Assembly: GCA_030629475.1 (NCBI GenBank)
Contig: DAOVOU010000060.1
Coordinates: forward strand, 1-8,805
DNA from: Desulfobacterales bacterium
GTDB taxonomy: Bacteria > Desulfobacterota > Desulfobacteria > Desulfobacterales > C00003060
DNA length: 8,805 nucleotides
Reading direction: 5' to 3'
Notes under the pieces: model-generated
Database searches by the model: none
Told to the model about the DNA's origin: nothing
The model's input: only the letters and a program-made list of their open reading frames with translations
In this document: one piece after another, positions 4,324 through 8,805 of the stretch
Position numbering within the stretch: position 1 is the stretch's first letter
Layout: each line of letters begins with the position of its first letter
Translations under genes and position numbers: made by a program

Positions 4324-4403
4324 CCCGTTTAGCCTGTTTAGCCCGTTAGCCTGTTTAGCCCGTTTCAAAACCGGCTCAACCGGCCAAACCGGCCAAACCG
4401 ATT
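4324..4403 (+). repeat. Inverted 9-bp tandem repeat block, rplL-rpoB
   Basis: The left arm has CCCGTTTAG (4324-4332), CCTGTTTAG, an 8-bp CCCGTTAG (4342-4349), CCTGTTTAG and CCCGTTTCA (to 4367). The right arm has AAACCGGCT (4368-4376), CAACCGGCC, AAACCGGCC and AAACCGATT (to 4403). The arms are similar but not exact complements: each facing unit pair has about two mismatches (A-C and C-C or U-C), so this stem is weaker than the others. Two AATAACC heptamers follow (4404-4417). In E. coli this same gap holds an attenuator and an RNase III site. Confidence 0.82.
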
Positions 4404-4431
4404 AATAACCAATAACCAACAGGGAGATCTT

Positions 4432-7400
4432 ATGCCCAACAGACTCTTGGCAGGTAAACAGACAAGAAGGAGCTTTGGAAAGATTCCGAGGATTATCGCA
4501 TTTCCCGATTTGGTCGAGATGCAAAAGGAGTCCTATGCCCGGTTTTTGCAAAGGGATGTTCCGCCGGAAAAGAGAAAAAATGAAGGCATTCAGGGTGCCT
4601 TCAAGAGTGTTTTTCCCATAAAGGATTTTACCGGTACTGCCTCCTTAGGGTTTGTTTCTTATAGCTTTGGAGAGGTCAACCATGATGAGTACGAATGTGT
4701 CGACAAAGGGATGACCTATGAGATCCCGATGCGTATCACGGTTCGGCTTGTGGTCTATGAGACAGACAAAGAGACCGAAGTCCAGAATATTCGGGATATT
4801 AAGGAACAGGAGATCTATTTTGGCACCATCCCGCTCATGACCAGAAGGGGTACATTCATCATCAACGGGACTGAGCGGGTCGTCGTAAGTCAGCTTCAGA
4901 GGTCACCTGGGGTGTTCTTTGACCATGACAAGGGCAAGACGCATTCGAGTGGCAAAGTGCTTTATACGGCCAGGGTTATCCCGATACGGGGATCCTGGAT
5001 CGATTTGGAAATCGATCATAAGGATGTCGTTTATGTTCGCATCGACCGCCGGCGCAAATTCCCAGCCACTTTGCTTCTGAAGGCCTTTGGGTATTTAGGA
5101 GAGGAAATTTTGTCCCATTTCTACCGCACGGAACGGATCGAAGTAGCGGACAATTGTCTATACAAAAAGGTTGACAAGGACCTCCTAGTGGGGCAGCGCG
5201 CGTCAAAATCGGTAAGACACCCACAGACCGGTGAGATAATCATCAAGAAGGGGCACCGTTTTTCGAAAAAGACTCCCAAACAGCTTTTGGACGCACAAGT
5301 TGAACGTATACCTATTGGGTTTGAAGATATCGAAAACAAGATCTTGGCTCACACATTCATAGACCCAAAGAGTGGAGAGGTACTCGCCAGTTATAATGAG
5401 GTGATTGATGAAAAGGTTTTTGAGAAGATTTTGGCTGCCCAGGTATCTACTTTTGACATACTCTACATAGATAATGTCACGACCAGTGATTCTATCAGCA
5501 AGACCCTACTCCTTGACAAGGTGGAAACTGAGGAGGATGCACTGCTGGAAATCTATCGAAGGCTCCGACCAAGTAACCCTCCCACCATAGAGGTGGCCCA
5601 GCAACTTTGTCATCAGCTCTTTTTTGACCCGTCTTATTATGACCTTTCGCCAGTAGGACGTTTAAGGACTAATTTTCGGTTGGGGTTGCGCCAGGACGAG
5701 GTGCCCCTTGATGTGCGTACGCTCCGGAAAGAGGATGTTCTGCTCACTACCAAGATCCTGGTCGATTTGAAAGACAGCCAGGGCCCGGGTGATGATATCG
5801 ATCATCTGGGTAACCGGCGGGTGCGGGCCGTGGGGGAACTTTTGGAAAACCAGTACCGTATAGGGCTGGTGAGGATGGAACGTGCCATCAAGGAACGGAT
5901 GAGCCTTCAGGAGGTTGAGGCATTGATGCCCCATGACTTGATCAATTCCAAGCCGGTTTCAGCAGTCCTCAAAGAGTTCTTCGGCACCAGCCAGCTTTCC
6001 CAGTTTATGGACCAGACGAATCCGCTTTCCGAAATCACCCATAAACGGCGCTTAAGCGCCTTGGGGCCTGGGGGACTGACGCGGGAACGTGCAGGCTTTG
6101 AGGTCCGGGACGTTCATCCCACACACTACGGACGTATCTGTCCCATTGAGACTCCGGAGGGGCCTAACATTGGCTTAATTGTCTCGCTGAGCACCTATGC
6201 CCGCGTGAACCAGTTTGGCTTTATTGAGACGCCTTACCGAGTGGTTGAGAACGGCCAGGTCACAGACAGGGTCAAATCTTTGAGTGCCCTGGACGAAGAG
6301 AAACATCCCATTGCTCAAGCCAATGCAGCCCTGGACCAAGAAGGCCGATTTGTGAACCCTCTGGTCTCAGCGCGCGTTGCTGGTGAATTCATGATGGCCA
6401 AGCGCGAAGAGATTGAATTCATGGACATCTCTCCTCATCAGTTGGTGAGTGTTGCGGCATCACTGATTCCCTTTCTGGAAAATGACGACGCAAACAGGGC
6501 TCTCATGGGCTCCAACATGCAGCGCCAGGCCGTACCCCTCCTTGTAAACAGCGCTCCACTCGTTGCTACAGGCGTGGAAGACGTGGTGGCCAGAGATTCA
6601 GGGGTTACCGTTATAGCTGAGTGTGACGGTGAAGTGGTGGATGTGGATGCAAAGCGCATCGTGGTCAAGCACACAGGAAACGGTGATGGCTCTGGCCTCC
6701 GGCCCGATGGAAGGCAGGTAACCATCTATAATCTGACAAAGTTCTCTCGTTCCAACCAGAATACCTGTTTTAATCATAGGCCTGTTGTCAAGAAGGGCGA
6801 CCGTGTCAAGAGAGGGGATGTGATCGCAGACGGCCCAGCTACAAGAATGGGAGAGCTTGCGCTGGGCAAGAATGTGATGGTCGCCTTTATGCCTTGGGGG
6901 GGGTATAACTTTGAGGATTCTATTCTGGTGAGTGAGCGCCTGGTACGAGACGGGGTTTTCACATCGATTCATATTGAACAATTTGATACAGTGGCTCGTG
7001 ATACCAAACTGGGTAAAGAAGAGATTACCCGTGACATACCGAACGTAGGAGAGGAGGCATTAAAGAACCTGGACGAAAGCGGCATTATTCGGCTTGGGGC
7101 TGAAGTCAAGCCCGGAGACATCCTGGTGGGAAAGATTACCCCTAAAGGTGAGGCCCAGCTATCGCCGGAGGAAAAGCTGCTCAGGGCCATTTTTGGAGAG
7201 AAAGCAGGCGACGTGAAAGACACCTCTCTTCGGGTCCCACCTGGTGTAAACGGTGTTGTGATTGATGCCAAGGTCTTTTCCAGGAAGGGTGTGGAAAAGA
7301 CTGCCCGAGCGCTGAGCATTGAAAAAATTGAGATTGAGGCCCTGGAAAGGGATCGAGATGATGAGCTTGCCATCATTGAGGAGGTTACCAGGGAAAGCTT

Positions 7401-8559
7401 AACTCCGCTCTTGGTGGGCAGAACTTGCGCGGCCCCTTTCAAGAAAGGAAAGGTCCAACTTATCAAGAAGGGCGACCGTATTTCCGCTGAGGTTCTCTCC
7501 AAGATTCCCTTATCTCAAATGGCCAGCCTGGAACTGAAGAATGCCACGTTGGCTGCTCAGATGAGTGAAATATTAGAACGATATCGGCAGCAGTGCGATC
7601 AGGTCCGCAAACGTTTTGAGGATCAGGCGAGTCGATACGAAAGGGGCGATGAACTTCCACCCGGGATCATCAAGATGGTCAAGGTGTATGTGGCCATGAA
7701 ACGAAGGCTTTCGGTGGGCGATAAGATGGCAGGGCGACATGGGAACAAAGGGGTGGTTTCATGCATCTTGCCTCAAGAGGATATGCCCTATTTTGAAGAT
7801 GGTACACCGCTAGATATCGTACTAAACCCTCTGGGCGTGCCATCCCGTATGAATGTTGGACAAATCCTGGAAACCCATTTGGGTTGGGCAGCGAAAGGAC
7901 TGGGGGACCAAATCAATGAACTGATCCGTTCCGAGAATCACAAGGCCTTAAGGGAGAAACTAAGATCGGTTTTTCCTTCGACCGGGCCGGGGGAACAAAT
8001 CGAGGAATTGAACGACCAGGAGTTGAGAGATTTTGCCAAGCGTTTCAGGGAGGGGGCCTATATGGTTACGCCTGTCTTTGACGGAGCCAAGGAGACCGAG
8101 ATCAAGGATTTACTGGCTGAGGCTAACTATCCCGTAACGGGCCAGGCCACACTCTACGACGGGCGTTCTGGGAACCCCTTTGCCAGCAAAGTTACGGTTG
8201 GTATCATGTACGTGCTGAAACTTCACCATCTGGTGGACGATAAGATACACGCCCGCTCCATTGGGCCTTATTCCCTGGTAACCCAACAGCCTCTGGGAGG
8301 AAAGGCCCAGTTTGGCGGGCAGCGACTCGGGGAAATGGAAGTCTGGGCCACGGAGGCCTATGGTGCAGCCTATGCCCTCCAGGAGTTCTTGACGGTCAAG
8401 TCAGATGACATGGCTGGCAGGACTCGCATGTACGAAAAAATCGTCAAGGGGGAGAATGTGCTTGAGGCCGGGCTTCCCGAATCGTTCAATGTGCTAGTTA
8501 AGGAATTACAGGGTTTGGGTTTAGATATCGAACTTATGGAAAAGAAAAAGGAGAAGTGA
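4432..8559 (+). CDS. rpoB: DNA-directed RNA polymerase subunit beta
   Basis: The complete beta subunit has 1375 residues (1342 in E. coli). It forms one pincer of the core enzyme and part of the active centre. The start ATG 4432 has AGGGAG five bases upstream. Landmarks are GTFIINGTERVVVSQLQRSPG (about 140-160, beginning with the lobe motif); the rifampicin-binding segment GTSQLSQFMDQTNP (518-531) with D527, H537, R540 and S542 in place of E. coli D516, H526, R529 and S531; GYNFEDSILVSER (824-836); and the active-site lysines K1098 and K1106 in GDKMAGRHGNKG. SLVTQQPLGGKAQFGGQR (1281-1298) is the C-terminal anchor to beta'. About 960-1075 is a charged helical insertion like the proteobacterial one. 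The cluster-I residues predict rifampicin sensitivity. A short KKKEK tail ends the protein. The stop TGA 8557-8559 overlaps the first unit of the next repeat block. Confidence 0.99.
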   Translation: MPNRLLAGKQTRRSFGKIPRIIAFPDLVEMQKESYARFLQRDVPPEKRKNEGIQGAFKSVFPIKDFTGTASLGFVSYSFGEVNHDEYECVDKGMTYEIPMRITVRLVVYETDKETEVQNIRDIKEQEIYFGTIPLMTRRGTFIINGTERVVVSQLQRSPGVFFDHDKGKTHSSGKVLYTARVIPIRGSWIDLEIDHKDVVYVRIDRRRKFPATLLLKAFGYLGEEILSHFYRTERIEVADNCLYKKVDKDLLVGQRASKSVRHPQTGEIIIKKGHRFSKKTPKQLLDAQVERIPIGFEDIENKILAHTFIDPKSGEVLASYNEVIDEKVFEKILAAQVSTFDILYIDNVTTSDSISKTLLLDKVETEEDALLEIYRRLRPSNPPTIEVAQQLCHQLFFDPSYYDLSPVGRLRTNFRLGLRQDEVPLDVRTLRKEDVLLTTKILVDLKDSQGPGDDIDHLGNRRVRAVGELLENQYRIGLVRMERAIKERMSLQEVEALMPHDLINSKPVSAVLKEFFGTSQLSQFMDQTNPLSEITHKRRLSALGPGGLTRERAGFEVRDVHPTHYGRICPIETPEGPNIGLIVSLSTYARVNQFGFIETPYRVVENGQVTDRVKSLSALDEEKHPIAQANAALDQEGRFVNPLVSARVAGEFMMAKREEIEFMDISPHQLVSVAASLIPFLENDDANRALMGSNMQRQAVPLLVNSAPLVATGVEDVVARDSGVTVIAECDGEVVDVDAKRIVVKHTGNGDGSGLRPDGRQVTIYNLTKFSRSNQNTCFNHRPVVKKGDRVKRGDVIADGPATRMGELALGKNVMVAFMPWGGYNFEDSILVSERLVRDGVFTSIHIEQFDTVARDTKLGKEEITRDIPNVGEEALKNLDESGIIRLGAEVKPGDILVGKITPKGEAQLSPEEKLLRAIFGEKAGDVKDTSLRVPPGVNGVVIDAKVFSRKGVEKTARALSIEKIEIEALERDRDDELAIIEEVTRESLTPLLVGRTCAAPFKKGKVQLIKKGDRISAEVLSKIPLSQMASLELKNATLAAQMSEILERYRQQCDQVRKRFEDQASRYERGDELPPGIIKMVKVYVAMKRRLSVGDKMAGRHGNKGVVSCILPQEDMPYFEDGTPLDIVLNPLGVPSRMNVGQILETHLGWAAKGLGDQINELIRSENHKALREKLRSVFPSTGPGEQIEELNDQELRDFAKRFREGAYMVTPVFDGAKETEIKDLLAEANYPVTGQATLYDGRSGNPFASKVTVGIMYVLKLHHLVDDKIHARSIGPYSLVTQQPLGGKAQFGGQRLGEMEVWATEAYGAAYALQEFLTVKSDDMAGRTRMYEKIVKGENVLEAGLPESFNVLVKELQGLGLDIELMEKKKEK

Positions 8560-8673
8560 GTTTATTGAGTTTTGAATTTTGAGTTCATAGGGTCTTAACC
8601 CAACAAACACAACAAACACAACAAACCCAACAAACACAACAAACACAACAAACACAACAAACACAACAAACCC
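8558..8673 (+). repeat. 9-bp tandem repeat block with eight right-arm copies, rpoB-rpoC
   Basis: The right arm (8602-8673) is eight perfect-phase 9-bp units: AACAAACAC at 8602, 8611, 8629, 8638, 8647 and 8656, and AACAAACCC at 8620 and 8665. The left arm is short and decayed: GAGTTTATT (8558-8566), overlapping the rpoB stop codon, GAGTTTTGA (8567-8575), then GAGTTCATA and GGGTCTTAA. The AAAGGAG site of rpoC follows the last unit with no gap. The reverse strand stays open through the array because 9 bp is three codons, which creates a false protein with FVV/FVG repeats. Confidence 0.95.
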
Positions 8674-8680
8674 AAAGGAG
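8674..8680 (+). promoter_or_regulatory. Shine-Dalgarno site fixing the rpoC TTG start
   Basis: AAAGGAG lies six bases before TTG 8687, and no other in-frame start lies closer to the conserved N-terminus. Its first base directly follows the final 9-bp repeat unit. Confidence 0.85.
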
Positions 8681-8686
8681 AACGCC

Positions 8687-8805
8687 TTGGAAGACTTATA
8701 CAGTTTTTTTGCCAGACCCAAGGACCCGCTGAGCTACACGGCGGTTCGCATCTCGCTGGCATCGTCTGAAAAGATCAGAGAGTGGTCCTACGGGGAGATT
8801 AAAAA
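8687..8805 (+). CDS. rpoC: DNA-directed RNA polymerase subunit beta', N-terminal part (partial)
   Basis: This is the start of the beta' subunit, cut by the window end after 39 full codons. The translation from TTG 8687 begins MEDLYSFFARPKDPL and continues with AVRISLASSEKIREWSYGEIK, the conserved beta' N-terminus that precedes the zinc-binding cysteines (those lie beyond the window). Beta' carries the Mg-binding catalytic loop, the clamp and the bridge helix of RNA polymerase. It lies 127 bp after rpoB in the universal rpoB-rpoC order. The TTG start is supported by AAAGGAG six bases upstream. The rest of the gene cannot be judged. Confidence 0.96.
   Translation, partial: MEDLYSFFARPKDPLSYTAVRISLASSEKIREWSYGEIK

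Noticed and set aside
6969..7502. 177-residue reverse open frame within rpoB
   Set aside because: It is antisense to conserved RpoB sequence, with serine-rich shadow composition and no ribosome site.
8602..8673. CRISPR array
   Set aside because: Units are 9 bp, contiguous and without unique spacers. This is a simple tandem repeat.
8521..8721. Reverse-strand open frame of 66 residues with FVV/FVG repeats
   Set aside because: It is the translation of the 9-bp tandem array (three codons per unit) and overlaps the ends of rpoB and rpoC. The repetitive protein is an artefact.

Overview
The window is a conserved translation and transcription operon running entirely on the + strand. In order it holds the tail of EF-Tu (tuf), rpmG (L33), a tRNA-Trp gene, secE, nusG, rplK (L11), rplA (L1), rplJ (L10), rplL (L7/L12), a complete rpoB, and the first 39 codons of rpoC. 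Gene order and protein sequences point to a proteobacterium in the wide sense. The L33-tRNA-Trp-SecE-NusG order, the 1375-residue RpoB with a proteobacterial-type insertion near its C-terminal third, and the RpoC N-terminus resemble those of Desulfobacterota (former Deltaproteobacteria, sulfate-reducer-like). That placement is an inference from remembered sequences; no search was run.

Layout: 1-83 tuf end; 186-335 rpmG; 445-521 tRNA-Trp(CCA); 646-1044 secE; 1064-1594 nusG; 1852-2274 rplK; 2384-3088 rplA; 3190-3717 rplJ; 3932-4315 rplL; 4432-8559 rpoB; 8687-end rpoC. The genes look intact and ordinary. Four of the nine visible protein starts are not ATG: GTG for rpmG and nusG, TTG for rplJ and rpoC. 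EF-Tu, L33, L11, L1, L10 and L12 serve the ribosome. L11, L10 and L12 form the GTPase-associated stalk and L1 the E-site stalk. SecE is part of the SecYEG translocon. NusG couples RNA polymerase to ribosomes and Rho. RpoB and RpoC build the polymerase catalytic core.

The unusual part is between the genes. Eight of the ten intergenic gaps, all except tuf-rpmG (102 bp) and secE-nusG (19 bp), contain a block of very short tandem repeats. Each block has a left arm and an approximately reverse-complementary right arm around a short spacer. The unit length differs by locus: 7 bp (CTGGATA, rplK-rplA), 8 bp (TGGAGTNN, rplJ-rplL), 9 bp (GAGTTTGTT at rpmG-trnW, rplA-rplJ and rpoB-rpoC; CCYGTTTAG at rplL-rpoB), and mixed 9/10 bp (TGCCTAAAG / TGAGCTAAAG at trnW-secE and nusG-rplK). 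Several blocks fill the space almost exactly from the upstream stop codon to the downstream Shine-Dalgarno site, so the operon is spaced out by about 0.8 kb of potential hairpins. Small GC-rich triloop hairpins occur in two of the same gaps. This multi-family inverted tandem-repeat system is the best candidate here for something poorly described. Possible roles are mRNA processing or stability, or a purely mutational origin by replication slippage and template switching.

No promoter, intrinsic terminator, L10 leader or L1 operator could be assigned with confidence. No mobile element, CRISPR array or foreign gene was seen.
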